Shown here: piece after piece, positions 54,948 to 62,049 of the stretch
Position numbering within the stretch: position 1 is the first letter of the stretch
Layout of the letters: each line of letters opens with the position of its first letter
Source of the DNA: Merluccius polli
Lineage: Eukaryota > Chordata > Actinopteri > Gadiformes > Merlucciidae
DNA length: 64,000 nucleotides
Assembly: GCA_030340625.1 (NCBI GenBank)
Contig: JAOPHQ010002276.1
Location: forward strand, 62,001-126,000
Direction of reading: 5' to 3'
Translations under genes and position numbers: made by a program
Notes under the pieces: generated by a model
What the model saw: only the letters and a program-made list of their open reading frames with translations
Databases searched by the model: none
What the model was told of the DNA's origin: nothing

Positions 54948-55232
54948 CCTCCCTCTCTCTCTCTATCCCTTCCTCTCTCTCTCATCCATTGCAGTAAGAG
55001 AACGGAAAACGCTACAATTCAGGACGCTCTCTCTCAGCCCACCTTGAGCAGTTTGTCCTTCTTGCGTCTCCACTCGTCCCACTCGTTGACGATGCGTCCC
55101 CAGAGGATCCAGGTGTCCTCCTCCAGGTGGGAGAGGTTGGAGGAGGCAGAGGAGCTGGACACCAGCGAAGAGCCACTGTTCCTCCGCGAGCCGCTCATCG
55201 AGCGCATGGACTTGGAATCGGCCTCCAACAGC
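33587..55232 (-). CDS. evi5l: EVI5-like TBC-domain Rab GTPase-activating protein (18 exons, first exon(s) missing)
   Basis: Eighteen exons with matching GT-AG sites and phases give 780 residues. The N-terminal exon reads LLEADSKSMRSM and a Ser-rich block, followed by the TBC domain from RKGIPHHFRAIVWQLL. The arginine finger is in IRRDIAR (IxxDxxR) and the glutamine finger in YCQG (YxQ), the pair that stimulates Rab GTP hydrolysis. After the TBC domain comes a long coiled coil (LEKEYTAIKNKEMEEQIEIK, RLRTENRLLKQRIETLEK and further heptad exons) and an acidic tail ending TEALDN. Residues such as DTWILWGRI, CIYQFEY, DSCPDKL and the LDN end match EVI5L better than EVI5. Family work links these proteins to Rab-controlled membrane traffic and cilia. 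Both catalytic fingers are present, so an active GAP is expected. The residues before LLEADSK (about 50 in relatives) must lie in exon(s) beyond 55232, not found in the window. An extra microexon after QQQK is possible. Confidence 0.95.
35858..35953 (-). CDS. evi5l: evi5l coiled-coil exon
   Basis: 96 nt, encodes KEEGLIQGQLNNSDSRQYIS through ITELKNE. Acceptor TTGTAG, donor GAG|GTGGGC. Confidence 0.93.
35972..36140. repeat. Two (CA)n microsatellites filling a 192-base evi5l intron
   Basis: Runs at about 35972-36019 and 36080-36140 occupy more than half of intron 35954-36145. Confidence 0.95.
36146..36241 (-). CDS. evi5l: evi5l coiled-coil exon
   Basis: 96 nt, SKEEVMAVRLREADSMAAIA through DLEIQ, almost identical to EVI5L proteins. 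Acceptor GATGCAG, donor CAG|GTAGAT. Confidence 0.95.
36973..37147. repeat. DIRS inverted terminal repeat, left (element 3') core
   Basis: Starts GATGTCTCACTATGGGATGC and runs to TTCTCACTCG. It matches the reverse complement of 42542-42711 with one indel of about five bases. Confidence 0.93.
37171..37266. repeat. DIRS internal complementary region
   Basis: Left half is the complement of the left outer edge (AACTTTAGGTTATTTACATA...). The right half (GTTCTCTTTCATAATATTTC) is the complement of the right outer edge at 42690-42735. This is the template that in the DIRS model restores the element ends. Confidence 0.92.
37344..38474 (-). CDS. DIRS tyrosine recombinase
   Basis: A frame of 376 residues from the Met at 38474, overlapping the end of the RT frame (stop at 38345). 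The frame is open much further upstream but that part is only a shadow of the RT gene. The N-terminal core-binding part has SLYDCKWRVFEMWC and VILSFLQDLI. The catalytic part has the first Arg in ASAKRVSDIHAL, the H-x-x-R pair in AHSTRGLAASWA, a later W in AASWSS and the nucleophile Tyr in VRFYMLDV. This enzyme would integrate the circular cDNA. All expected catalytic residues are seen. Confidence 0.88.
   Translation of the reverse strand: MSVAVRSALGAPVTQGPAVAGRGGDFPPAPGAPGSVGLAPEWLNLSAEGLSQQVISTIQSARASSTRSLYDCKWRVFEMWCRDNGHIPFQCPVGVILSFLQDLIDRRKAFSTIKVYLAAIAACHVGFGERTASQHPLVCRFMKGARRLLPVSRPLVPPWDLAVVLEGLKGPPFEPLVGADLKHVSLKTVLLLALASAKRVSDIHALSVHPSCAQLFPGDVRMILRPNPAFVPKVVGSCSPIDLVAFAASPGGRGSHALCPVRAVRTYMDRTGGFRRSDQLFVSWANPHKGKPVTKQRLSHWVVEAIALAYTCQGLQPPVGLRAHSTRGLAASWALFRGVSVQDICAAASWSSPLTFVRFYMLDVSAPCVARAVLMS
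38345..40675 (-). CDS. DIRS reverse transcriptase-RNase H
   Basis: 776 residues starting 18 bases after the gag-like stop. The first about 160 residues are basic and proline-rich. RT blocks include SGFYSRYFLVPKRGGSGIRP, ILDLRALNKYL, SVDLKDAYFHIPI, LPFGLSLSPRVF and YLDDWLLLA (YLDD active site). RNase H follows: TTDACLTGWGG, INVLELSAVF, VRTDNTTTVAYINRQGG and NTGADLLSRG. The C-terminus ends before the recombinase core. No frameshift. Confidence 0.92.
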   Translation of the reverse strand: MMQLAVPRSPAPPVWRLSVLPGAHRAPASRRPRTVPGYTGRSGHLLAEGSAVAPLLCPQARTFTQVLLKKLKCVPLPHPGRVPRAQLIKKAKYIRINSAVAAPAVPPRREATAFPGAGGVGVPPLRCPPTPPPWTSVTAPRLGPPTVEGLRCVSTLSPRWERWAAFAAPPWVLKTISRGYRLQFAAVPPRFAGLIHSRAQGESARVLQEEILSLLHKGAISVVPPALCQSGFYSRYFLVPKRGGSGIRPILDLRALNKYLRKYKFRMLTHASLLRLVRQNDWFTSVDLKDAYFHIPIYPPHRKYLRFAFQGICYEYRVLPFGLSLSPRVFVRCTEAAIAPLRRQGIRLATYLDDWLLLAQSEQEAGAHTRILLRHLSDLGFVINTEKSMLSPAQGILFLGLSLDSVTFTARLSAARVKAFRACLALFHPRKSVLFRLCLRLLGLMASAILVVRLGRLHMREFQRWVASCGLDPVRHGARKVLVTPGCARALRHWRVSSFLTSGVPMGPVLSRKVVTTDACLTGWGGIHEGRSVRGRWDVDLQRCHINVLELSAVFLTLKHFLPSLMGHHVLVRTDNTTTVAYINRQGGLRSRQLHMLARKLIMWSCGRLLSLRATHVPGVLNTGADLLSRGAPVYGEWTLHPEIVEQIWARFGRAVVDLFASRGNAQCELFYSLRSMDAPLGVDALAHAWPRVRLYAFPPLALIPPTLSRVREHGHALILIAPHWPAMHWLAEICLLLCAQPWELPLRRDLLSQGGGAIFHPHPERLALWAWPLSG
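40694..42229 (-). CDS. DIRS gag-like ORF1
   Basis: 511 residues. The N-terminus has a cysteine-rich stretch (CRCGNKISSRDPHQVCSGC, then CQHC) that may bind zinc. Then follow an acidic middle (ISEDEDEDDIF), a helical capsid-like region and a basic, proline/alanine-rich C-terminus ending KKKRAV. Position and size fit the first ORF of vertebrate DIRS elements. Assignment is by position and general look. Confidence 0.75.
   Translation of the reverse strand: MEARTPHTRGHGDSGARPCRCGNKISSRDPHQVCSGCLGLEHARLAIDVPGSCQHCTVFTLKSLRRRLARQASLSGFDPYLPSDGDAVDDGEERGVVAVAAPEASAGWGSQLDLATGSPQEEDVLVLDYGNDEESALELLISEDEDEDDIFMTPARAAQPAASVASRGGDEGSTPASPLPSSDMLDVCKRAAVRLAIPWPAVVAETARSRYEGKKLPLARSATKQLLPIFPELLVEMARSWKDRPHSSRSPIPGASSLDCEAMESLGLLRMPPMEPLVAAHLHPRLSAVSSRSPSLPSKSDRFQSALTEKAYKAVALLARALNVLSLLTAYQAELCEDFGLTQDPATWEEIPVVTDLCLRIQRCAVQATGRALGTMVLQERARWLNLASLSDREKDDVLDMPIVPEGIFGSALASMQRRCEAKKKEDEALRLCLPRKPPAPSPPAPRKSFAQAASRVSPFRIPKQPKPQPAPAPLPGRPVWPKKSSAPAAAPPAQPAQAVYGQARKKKRAV
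42542..42711. repeat. DIRS inverted terminal repeat, right (element 5') core
   Basis: Reverse complement of 36973-37147. Contains the region upstream of ORF1 where the promoter should be. Confidence 0.93.
43079..43225 (-). CDS. evi5l: evi5l coiled-coil exon
   Basis: 147 nt, NQIHSKLIGRNEQERSALQD through KRKQAESDCK. Acceptor GTTCTAG, donor AAG|GTGAGG. Confidence 0.93.
43610..44275. repeat. Minisatellite of 5' splice-site-like units in evi5l intron
   Basis: On the plus strand units of the form GTGTCTCACCTGTCTGTCTT plus GTCCTGT repeat imperfectly. On the gene strand each unit reads ACAGGTGAGACAC, a donor consensus. About 20 CTCACCT (AGGTGAG) copies were counted by eye, the last being the real donor of exon 44276-44446. 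Confidence 0.9.
44276..44446 (-). CDS. evi5l: evi5l coiled-coil exon
   Basis: 171 nt, HHMSRGNGGGGGHWKESPKK, NAMNELQDKLMTVRLREAQA through LQLDSQ. Acceptor GTGTGCAG, donor CAG|GTGAGA. Confidence 0.93.
45022..45162 (-). CDS. evi5l: evi5l coiled-coil exon
   Basis: 141 nt, RNNCLPDENNMIVVQEELKQ through LNQRWQ. Acceptor GTGTGCAG, donor CAG|GTAACA. Flanked on both sides by CA/GT microsatellites (44900-45018, 45165-45258). Confidence 0.93.
45337..45453 (-). CDS. evi5l: evi5l coiled-coil exon
   Basis: 117 nt, YTEAFVSSLQTQLEQSRLQE through KVLDLEK. Acceptor TTGCAG, donor AAG|GTCTCT. Confidence 0.92.
45590..45750. repeat. Dispersed MITE-like repeat, second copy
   Basis: Shares blocks with 25060-25493 and ends in the same CCTGAAGTTATCCT followed by TTAA. 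Confidence 0.5.
46634..46774 (-). CDS. evi5l: evi5l coiled-coil exon
   Basis: 141 nt, GQVTRAQEAEENYVIKRELA through RELQQQK. Acceptor ATTCCAG, donor AAG|GTAAAC. Confidence 0.94.
47356..47388 (-). CDS. evi5l: evi5l 33-base microexon
   Basis: Encodes ESAALADRLIQ, conserved in EVI5L. Acceptor TTGTAG, donor CAG|GTAGAG; phase 0 at both ends, so skipping would keep the frame. Confidence 0.9.
47971..48024 (-). CDS. evi5l: evi5l 54-base coiled-coil exon
   Basis: Encodes RLRTENRLLKQRIETLEK. Acceptor ATTCAG, donor AAG|GTAGGA. Confidence 0.93.
48088..48174. repeat. (CA)n microsatellite abutting an evi5l exon
   Basis: An uninterrupted run (GT on the gene strand) whose first GT is the donor of exon 48175-48235. 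Confidence 0.95.
48175..48235 (-). CDS. evi5l: evi5l exon after the TBC domain
   Basis: 61 nt; its first base completes a Lys codon, then LEKEYTAIKNKEMEEQIEIK. Acceptor CTGTTAG, donor AAG|GTGTGTGT formed by the microsatellite. Confidence 0.92.
48463..48560 (-). CDS. evi5l: evi5l TBC-domain end exon
   Basis: 98 nt, HFQKVIPHQFDSCPDKLILR through PKRMK plus two bases. Acceptor CGAACAG, donor GTAAGAG. Confidence 0.94.
49133..49222 (-). CDS. evi5l: evi5l TBC-domain exon
   Basis: 90 nt, GLEIIFRVGMAILQYNQTDL through DMEGMSQ. Acceptor TTGGCCAG, donor CAG|GTACCT. Confidence 0.94.
49331..49513. mobile_element. Short palindromic MITE
   Basis: Left TAGACCCTTTTCACAGAGGC and the reverse complement of the right end TAGACTCCTTTCACAGAGGT pair, and inner CATCGTAGGA...ACACAGGT also pairs. 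About 185 bases, nearly all arm. Flanking TA could be the target duplication. Confidence 0.65.
49674..50574. mobile_element. TTAA-flanked DNA element A (Kolobok-like ends)
   Basis: Flanked by TTAA at 49670-49673 and 50575-50578. Ends are inverted repeats: AGAAGCACTATGCAACTCG at left and the complement AGGTGCGCTATGCAACTCGG at right. It contains a short coding exon at 50007-50189. TTAA target plus AG-starting ends suggests the Kolobok rather than the piggyBac group (recalled). Confidence 0.75.
50007..50192 (+). CDS. Short TE-encoded basic ORF with a splice donor at its end
   Basis: 61 residues from MDPSRPKRGRS: lysine/arginine-rich, then TRVNIGRAYAEWRQLRDSEE and a helical end LAVLLLKL. The reading frame ends at TAA, which is part of a strong donor (AAATT|GTAAGTAG), so it may be exon 1 of a spliced protein. 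Similar short segments recur in fish repeats (recalled). No following exon was found inside element A. Confidence 0.45.
   Translation: MDPSRPKRGRSEESKNKRKDYDKQRNQTRVNIGRAYAEWRQLRDSEECKTDADLAVLLLKL
50579..51684. mobile_element. TTAA-flanked DNA element B with about 300-bp inverted arms
   Basis: Starts AGGGGTAGTTTCGGAATTTT and ends with the near complement (AAAATTCCAAACTACCCCT). Arms 50579-50875 and 51375-51684 are long inverted repeats of high similarity. TTAA on the left (50575-50578) is shared with element A; TTAA on the right is 51685-51688. It lies 57 bases from an evi5l donor site. Confidence 0.8.
51074..51241 (+). CDS. Short acidic ORF between the arms of element B
   Basis: 55 residues starting MATFEGDTDVPAFEDVDEEF, acidic, with YLYEPEYTDEELIEMDAQRG near the end, then a run of T codons and stop. 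The Y-x-[FY]-EPE[YF]-T/S-x-EEL pattern is familiar from N-termini of multi-copy fish proteins (recalled), so it is probably exon 1 of a TE gene. Confidence 0.4.
   Translation: MATFEGDTDVPAFEDVDEEFVVSSEPYLYEPEYTDEELIEMDAQRGKLLLLQFFF
51742..51885 (-). CDS. evi5l: evi5l TBC-domain exon
   Basis: 144 nt, EQLPELNVHFRSQSFHTSMY through RIFDIFMYE. Acceptor CAACAG, donor GAG|GTATGT. Confidence 0.95.
51900..52235 (-). repeat. Long polypyrimidine tract (gene strand) before an evi5l acceptor
   Basis: On the plus strand more than 300 bases are almost pure purine (GGA/GAGG units). On the gene strand this is C/T directly upstream of exon 51742-51885. Frames through it give only low-complexity peptides. Confidence 0.92.
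52759..53030. mobile_element. hAT-type MITE with internal G-run tandem repeat
   Basis: Ends CAGGGGCGGACTGG and CCAGTCCGTCCCTG are inverted. An 8-bp duplication CTTGGATG flanks it (52751-52758, 53031-53038). Inside, a unit GCTGCGCGATTGTTGACC plus G(n) repeats four times with G runs of roughly 6 to over 20. Confidence 0.85.
53281..53406 (-). CDS. evi5l: evi5l TBC-domain exon
   Basis: 126 nt, MPEEEAFCVFVRLMQEYRLR through YQFEYLLQ. Acceptor TGTGCCAG, donor CAG|GTAAAA. Confidence 0.95.
53653..53727 (-). CDS. evi5l: evi5l TBC-domain exon with glutamine finger
   Basis: 75 nt, AYSLVDREVGYCQGSAFIVG through LLLMQ; YCQG carries the catalytic Gln. Acceptor TTTCAG, donor CAG|GTAACA. Confidence 0.95.
53934..54175 (+). 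repeat. tRNA-derived SINE
   Basis: A-box-like GTGGCTCAGGAGGTAGAGCC and B-box-like GGTTTGATTCCC are spaced as in a tRNA head. A body with GTCCCTGAGCAAGACACC follows, then a tail related to LINE 3' ends (ATAAAAGCTCAATATAAATGC). It lies in the evi5l intron between exons 53653-53727 and 54356-54580. Confidence 0.75.
54356..54580 (-). CDS. evi5l: evi5l TBC-domain exon with arginine finger
   Basis: 225 nt, ELIRKGIPHHFRAIVWQLLG through EVLFNVMK; the IRRDIAR motif carries the catalytic Arg. Acceptor CAACCAG, donor AAG|GTTAGA. Confidence 0.95.
55043..55232 (-). CDS. evi5l: evi5l most 5' exon found
   Basis: 190 nt; the first base completes a codon from the missing upstream exon, then LLEADSKSMRSMSGSRRNSG, a Ser block, EEDTWILWGRIVNEWDEWRR and KLLK. 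Acceptor CCCCCCAG, donor AAG|GTGGGC. Confidence 0.94.
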
Positions 55233-55445
55233 CTGGGGGGAAGAAACATGTTAGGTTTTTATTGTTTTACACATCCAAGTGATGAATACACAAATGTGGT
55301 TCTGGCGCAAAATGTTTACATTTATTGGAATGCAATGGGATCACAGAGAGGATGTAAATGTACATCATTATAACTCTGCAGGGAGGGACCAAAGACAGAG
55401 GAGAGGTTAGCCAGGGATGGATGAGAGAGAGAGGGAGGGAGAGAG

Positions 55446-55531
<86 letters not shown>

Positions 55532-56456
55532 GACAAGAGAGAGGGAGAGAGAGAGACAGAGAGCGAGAGACAGTCAGACATACATACACGCACTTTTTTT
55601 CATGGTTGGAAAAAAAGAAAGTACCCTCTAGAATGGCGAAAGTCCCATATTGGCTGCTCTTCACATGGGAAAAAAATGATTGAGTGCCCGATAGGGTGCC
55701 CCTTCATGCAATAAATTATGATGATGTGCCCTCTAGAGCGAGACAATTTCGATGTATCTTAATGAGTGCCATTCTAGTGGGGAAAATGTGATGCAGTGCC
55801 CTATAAGGTGTCCTTACAATGGTCTAAACTTGACGTTCCCTATGGGGGCCCTTCCAGTGGAAAAGTGCCCTCTATGGGACCCTTTGGGACAGTGTCCCAA
55901 AAGGACAGTGTCCCAAAAGGACAGTGGGACAGTGTCCCAAAGGGTGCCCTTTCCAGTAGAGAAAATGGGATGCAGTGCTGTGAAATAACATGATGAATGC
56001 CCAAATAGGTGCCCCTCTAATGGAGAAGTGCCCCTCCAGTGGATAAAATGTGATGCTGCGAGAGGCAGCACTTTGAAACGTTGGGTCCAAAGCTGCAACA
56101 GCGAGGAGATAAGGATAAAGCTAAGTCCTCTCACTGCTAGCAAAGTACTGGCTTGTCTCGCAGAGAGAGAGAATAGAGGGAGAGAGAGAGACAGAGAAAG
56201 GTAGACAGATAGAGACAGAGACAGACAGAGATTAGAACAGCATTGTTCGGATTCCTTAAACCCGTCTGTCCAGTTGTAGAACGATACCGGTTGCGGTCAT
56301 CGACATCGGAAGCGTGTACGCTTGTCTTCTTTGCAGTTAAATTGATCACATAAATAGTGTCGGGTTGATCTGGTCCTCATGAATGTTGGACTACTGAAGT
56401 GCTATGCAGTGCATCCGGTGCATCCAAAATTCAACTCCGTGTAGACAGGATGAGAG

Positions 56457-56505
<49 letters not shown>

Positions 56506-57565
56506 AGAGAAAGTCATGTAACCTCTGCTACTGTTAAGGCTTGAGAGTTGTTTGTGAAATAAACATTTTAAAGGTTTATAGTTTCCTGTGTTTTTAGTTT
56601 TTAGTTTTGAGGTGTGGTTATACTTTTAATCTGGATCACCTGATAACATAATGTTCATCTTAATCAAGGAGGAAGACTATTTCATAATACATGATGCATC
56701 ATAGCTTTTTGCATGCTGGTGGGGCCCCACGTCATGCAGTAGGTGCCGCCACCCCCTCCGCCCCTGCCCTTCAAACAGCCTGAGTCCGGTACTGCATACA
56801 CGTGTTTGTGCGTGAGAGTGAGAGAGAAATAATGTGTGTGTGTGTGTGTGTGTGTGTGTCTGTGTGTGTGTGCGCGTGTTCTGTAACGAGAGGTCGTCTC
56901 TTGTGTTTGTCTTCAGCAGTGTGCGGTACTCCAAATAAATGAGTGCAAAACCAAAGGGTTTGTAAAGAAAAGTGTCTTTGTAATGCATTCTATTCCATTA
57001 ACAAAACAAAGGAAAAACTTATTAAAAGGGAGTAAATCAGATGTTTCTTGGTTAACTCAAATCAATGACAAACTACAACAACAAAAGTACAACAAATTCA
57101 AAATGCTTTCAGGTTTGTTCATTCTGGGGCAGGGCTGCTAGCTCCCCTGTAAACACCCCTTCAATTCAGTTTCAATAAGCAGAGGACAGCTTAATGAGCA
57201 GGTGACCATTATCAGCCAATAAGAGGTTATGCGTGTAATAGCATGTGTTAACCTAGAGAGGAAGTCATCTAATGCAATCATTCATTGGGTGAATGAAGTC
57301 CACTTTCACATTATTAACTATAAATCTGTGAAGCCTAAATAAGCAGGAGCAGATTGAGGACCAGTGGAGTGTTGTGGTGTCCAGGTCTGACAACACTGAT
57401 AATGTACAACACACAGTCTGTTGACCTCCTGGTGCAAGCAGAACTAATGGTTCAATAAAGAATATTAGTCAGCACTAATATCTCGGGCGCTGAAGAAACA
57501 CCCTCCTACTCCTACCTCCTTACACAAAAAATTGACTTGCATAACTCCAATTCATGTTCATTTAT
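55233..57565. other. Non-coding: evi5l intron or upstream region
   Basis: No coding exon recognised. Contains (GA)n at 55446-55530 and 56460-56500, a degenerate GTGCCC-rich repeat at 55620-56040 and (GT)n at 56833-56875. Confidence 0.6.
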
Positions 57566-57566
57566 A

Positions 57567-59012
57567 GCATGGCCTGGGTGAATACTCGATTCCGATTGGC
57601 TTTACTAAGATCGTCTCTATTTACTGAAGTAATAAGGTAACGTCAGGCATTAGTCTGACCATTAGTCTGACCCATATATTTCTCCGGTCATTTGTTGTTT
57701 GTTTACAGGCACACACAAGTAAGCTAAAAGTTGTACTTTTGAGACAGAATTACACCAAAATATGAATCAACACCCTTATATTTTTAAGTGGCCATGGTAT
57801 AAGCGGCCATAATCCATGACGAGGTGTGCATGTATCGAAAAATAATGCACTTCGTGGAGGTTCATAGCCCCCGCGTTGTGCATTATTTTTTGATACATGC
57901 ATACCTCGTTGTGGATTATCCCTTCTTACATAGTCTGCTGGACTTTCCTTGTATATGATCCGTTGGAAAAATGGTAATGATTAAACACTTTTTAGCAAAA
58001 GAAATCCAAACTGGTTTATCAGACAACCCCCCCCCCCCCCCCCCCCCCCCCGATCTTGATCTTATCACATATCATGCTAATCGGTTAGCATCCTCTGCGA
58101 GACCAGATTGTTAAAATGTCACACGAGTTAGTTTCAGTGAGACGTATTAAAGAGCCGGATGTTTATCTAGTTACCTGCTGACTAGCAAACAATAACAACA
58201 CTGCTTGACATGAGCTGTTAGGGCCAGACAGTGACTCAACTCTCTTCTGATAGGCTGTAGCTAAAATCATCATGTGTTCTAAACACAAACACAAATGTGA
58301 AGTTACTCTAAAACACTTTATATAACTGTGCCTACAAAAAAATACAATCTGTGAACCCAATTGCTTAGATCCTGACTCTTCACCCATGAGTGTGAGGTTA
58401 GCGATGGCTGTTAAAGCTGTTGTAAGTAAGATTCGTAAGAGAGAGCACAGAAAAGAGAGCAAGATTTTCAAACTAAACAACCAAAAAAAGAAACATTATT
58501 TTTCGATAATATGCACGGCCATGACGCAAGCAGCCTCATCACCGGTCTAAAAATGAATGCGCTAAACGAAACGTTAGTAACTGTCAACTTGGACCGGACT
58601 CGGGGGGACTACGTTTAGAAATCTTCCCCATTGCCATGTCGTTACTAAGATCATCTCTTTTTACTGGAGTAATAAGGTAACATCAGCATTCCATATTAAT
58701 CTCATGTTAACTGGCATTAGGCATTAGTCAGATCCATATATTTCTTCGATCATTTGCTGTTTGTTTACAGGCACTAACAAAGTAGTGCGATCAGAAAGAA
58801 GAAGAAATAATGGTTAAGAAGGGTTTGCCGCCGCGAAGTGCATTATTTTTTGATACATGCACACCTCGTCGTGGCCACTTACGAATCAATTAAAAAAATC
58901 AATAAAATCAATTAAAAAACGTGTTACGATCACGTCATAGTGCCATTATCAAAATTTTATCAACACCCCTTAAGCCAATCAGAAGCAAGTATTCACCCAG
59001 GCCATGGTATAA
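57567..59012. mobile_element. DNA transposon remnant with inverted ends and internal palindromes
   Basis: Ends CATGGCCTGGGTGAATACTC (57570) and the complement of GTATTCACCCAGGCCATG (58990-59008) pair. A block TTACTAAGATC(G/A)TCTCT with downstream GGTAAC is present twice in direct orientation (57602, 58646). Palindromic parts with GTGCATTATTTTTTGATACATGC occur at 57820-57910 and again at 58835-58880. A 26-base C run is at about 58026-58051. No transposase frame. Confidence 0.65.
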
Positions 59013-61700
59013 ACTAAAATAATAGCTCTTAAATCGTACGTACAGCACCTTTAAGGCTAAACACATGCCTTGTTCAATAGTGTCTGCCCAGAAGAGCATC
59101 TAGCACGTAATTACATCTAGAAGGTCAATGTGGTTGTCATGACTCCCAGAATGCTTCTCATTTGTCTTCTTCTATTTTGAGTTTAGTTTACCATGTTGAC
59201 CGCGGCGGTACTGCAGAGCAGAACCTGGTCGCTATGGAGATCTGTGTGTGACATTAAAATTGCTCGCTGAGATGTAATGCTGCACACTTTAGGGAGGTAA
59301 CGCTTTTGGTCTTCTGGTGTAAAATCTAAATTGATGAAATATATTAATCATATATAGGTATATTGTCGATGAACAATTTCATTGTTCATTGTTAATCTTC
59401 AATTTATTTAACGTCATTTAACTTTCTATAGTTTTTAGACAATTTATTTACTATTTACTAATTTAGTTGATTCTTTAATCCAAAGTGAATTCAAATCCAT
59501 GTCATTAAGGAGCCAGGATGCTTACTAACCCTAACCCTAACTGATCAAACACAGTACCTTTTGGCTGGGATTCTACCCCCCTAGCCACTACAAATACAAA
59601 TCAATAATTAATAAACATATATACATATAGAAAAATCTAAATAAATAAATTAGATCAACTATGTTGTAACCTTAGTGCACTTCCACAACCTACTGAAAAC
59701 TACTAAACATATATTCAATACATAAAAATAATAAATACAAATAAATTAGACCAAAATAAATTAGATCAAATATGTTGTAGTGTACTGCCACAACCTACTG
59801 AAAACTCCTGAACATATATTCAACATTTTGGTAAACAACTATATTTAACATATTACAGTCACTCAGTCCAAGGAAATAAAAGGCTGGTCCACCGTCATGA
59901 TCCAGAAGTAACTGAATAAATGTTCAACTACAACTTAAGACTAAATGAAAATTATTTAGGCCAACATAACAAATGCTGGTAGGGCTGCTCGATTTTGGTA
60001 ATGTAATCTCTTAAAGGCCTTTAGCCAGAAACACCAGCCTGTTTACATGTTAGTTACTGTTTACTTTCCGTCATCTTGGCTCCAGCCGGGGGGTATACTA
60101 CGAAGCTCGATTAGTGGGTTAGCGAGGTATGTTACGCTCAAAGCCTGGGTTAGCTGTCCTACGAAAGTCGCTCTCTTTTTGCGTCGCTATATCACCATGG
60201 TAACTTATGCTGGCAACCAAACCTGGTCGGGAGGAGGTTTTCAGCTCAGACTTTCCGATTAGATCGGCTTCTTAAAGCTGAGTGCCGCTTTCGGGACAGA
60301 TCTGATCCCTTGGCATTGCCTGAGGTAAATATATTAATTAATATATTAATATGTTAATATATAATATTGTTATGATGTTCTTTGAGGAAGAAGGCCGCCG
60401 ACACAGGATCGCTTTTAACTCACTTTATTTGTTTAGCTTTAGGTCTATTATCTATAAAGCAAAAGGAGGGGTATTGTATTGTTCACGCGTGGAGCGACTC
60501 TTAGCTGGATATATAACAGATACACGGCCTCTAGAGTTTCTACCCCCCCGCTGCTCGTGCCCTCGATAGTACCTGGGCAGGCGTGGCCTCTATGACGCAT
60601 AATATGCTCTGATTGGCTAGTGTTGAGCGCCCGCCCCCAGTGTATTATGTGTGCTGCCATCTGGTGGCCAGGTGCGGTTAATACAGCTTATATATTTGTT
60701 TCTATTCCCTAGTGGCTATGTGTAGATATTACAGCTTATGTATTTGTTCCTGTCCCCTTGTGGCTATGTGAGGATATTACAGCTTAGTGTTATATGTGCT
60801 ATTATACAGTACATTCGTCACAATATATAGGGTTAGGGTTAGGGTTAGGGTTATCATATTTAGAACTCTCCGTTTTCGCTGTACACATAAGTAGCTGCTA
60901 GTTCAAGAGGACGTATTTAGTTCAAGTATTTTCAAGAAAGACGTGTTTTTCTTCTTCTGAATATGTAAATAAAACATATCTAAATATGTTCGTGGTGTTT
61001 CCAAACTTTTTGCCAACACAAACTGTCAAGTTGCAAGTTATCAACTTGCAGGTAAAAGAAAACACCAGTATACGTGAATGAGCGGTAGAGTGGCGGTAGC
61101 ACATCAGTCTTGAGATTCTGCATGCTGGGTTCGTTTCCCAAGTGAAGTGCATTTATGTGTAGTTTAATAAATTATATTTCTTATGTCATATGGAATACTT
61201 ATTCATTAATGTTATGGAATTATCCAGTTTGGTAATCTAGATGGGGGTAAAAGGCATGATGATGGACAGGCAACATATGAACCCCGGTCGCTGGCGTTCA
61301 GCTCACATACTAATCCACCACACCGCCGTCGCTACCATCCAGCACATGCAATACGTTTCTTACATATAGGATGTATTTGAAAGGAATTCCCTAAATTGCA
61401 CAATAAAGCAACCCCTCTTGACTGTTTGAAATATACGCTTCAAATAAATAATGTGATAGCAGAATGATAAAGTAAATAATAAGAAAATAGATCTACCTCA
61501 GGGACGATAACCTATGTCAATATCCTTGCCTAAGGAAATAGGCTGGAGTAACTGAACTTAAATAAAGGAATACCAATGCATTTCTGACAATTGATAGGTG
61601 ATCTGTTCGATTTGTATAATCAGGCTTAATGTTAGTTTACATTTAATATAAAGTTTATCCCTATTTTTTTTTTAAAGCTTTTATTTTTTATTGTGGCCTA
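59013..61700. other. Non-coding region with small repeat remnants
   Basis: No gene seen. It holds a repeat end GGGGGTATACTACGAAGCTC at about 60087, four TTAGGG units at 60831-60855, and two tRNA-like segments of opposite orientation (61085-61140 plus; 61330-61265 minus). The rest is AT-rich. Confidence 0.5.
60831..60855. repeat. Short interstitial TTAGGG repeat
   Basis: Four tandem TTAGGG-type hexamers; a CTAACCCTAACCCTAAC piece also occurs at 59527-59543. Confidence 0.85.
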
Positions 61701-62049
61701 CAGGCTGCTTCATTTCAAACACGGGCTTTACGGCGCTGTTGAGAGCTGCTTTTCTTTTTTTTTCCCATGCTACATCTTTGCAAATTGAAGCAAGGTATGG
61801 GGAGTCAGAGAGAGGAATTTAACTTTTTTGTAGGCCTAGGCTTATATGCTTTTTGTTCCTATATAGTAAAGGATTATTCCTCTCTCGGGTTAAGGGGAGG
61901 GTGTGGGGTGGATAAAGGTTTGCGACTGGGGATCTCTCTTTTTCTTTTTTTCTTATGTTTCTTGTCATGGCACGTTTTCTATTTTATTTTCTTAATTGGA
62001 ATCAGCGTTGAAAGTATTCAGTTAACGATTACTTCTTTAGATAAAGACA

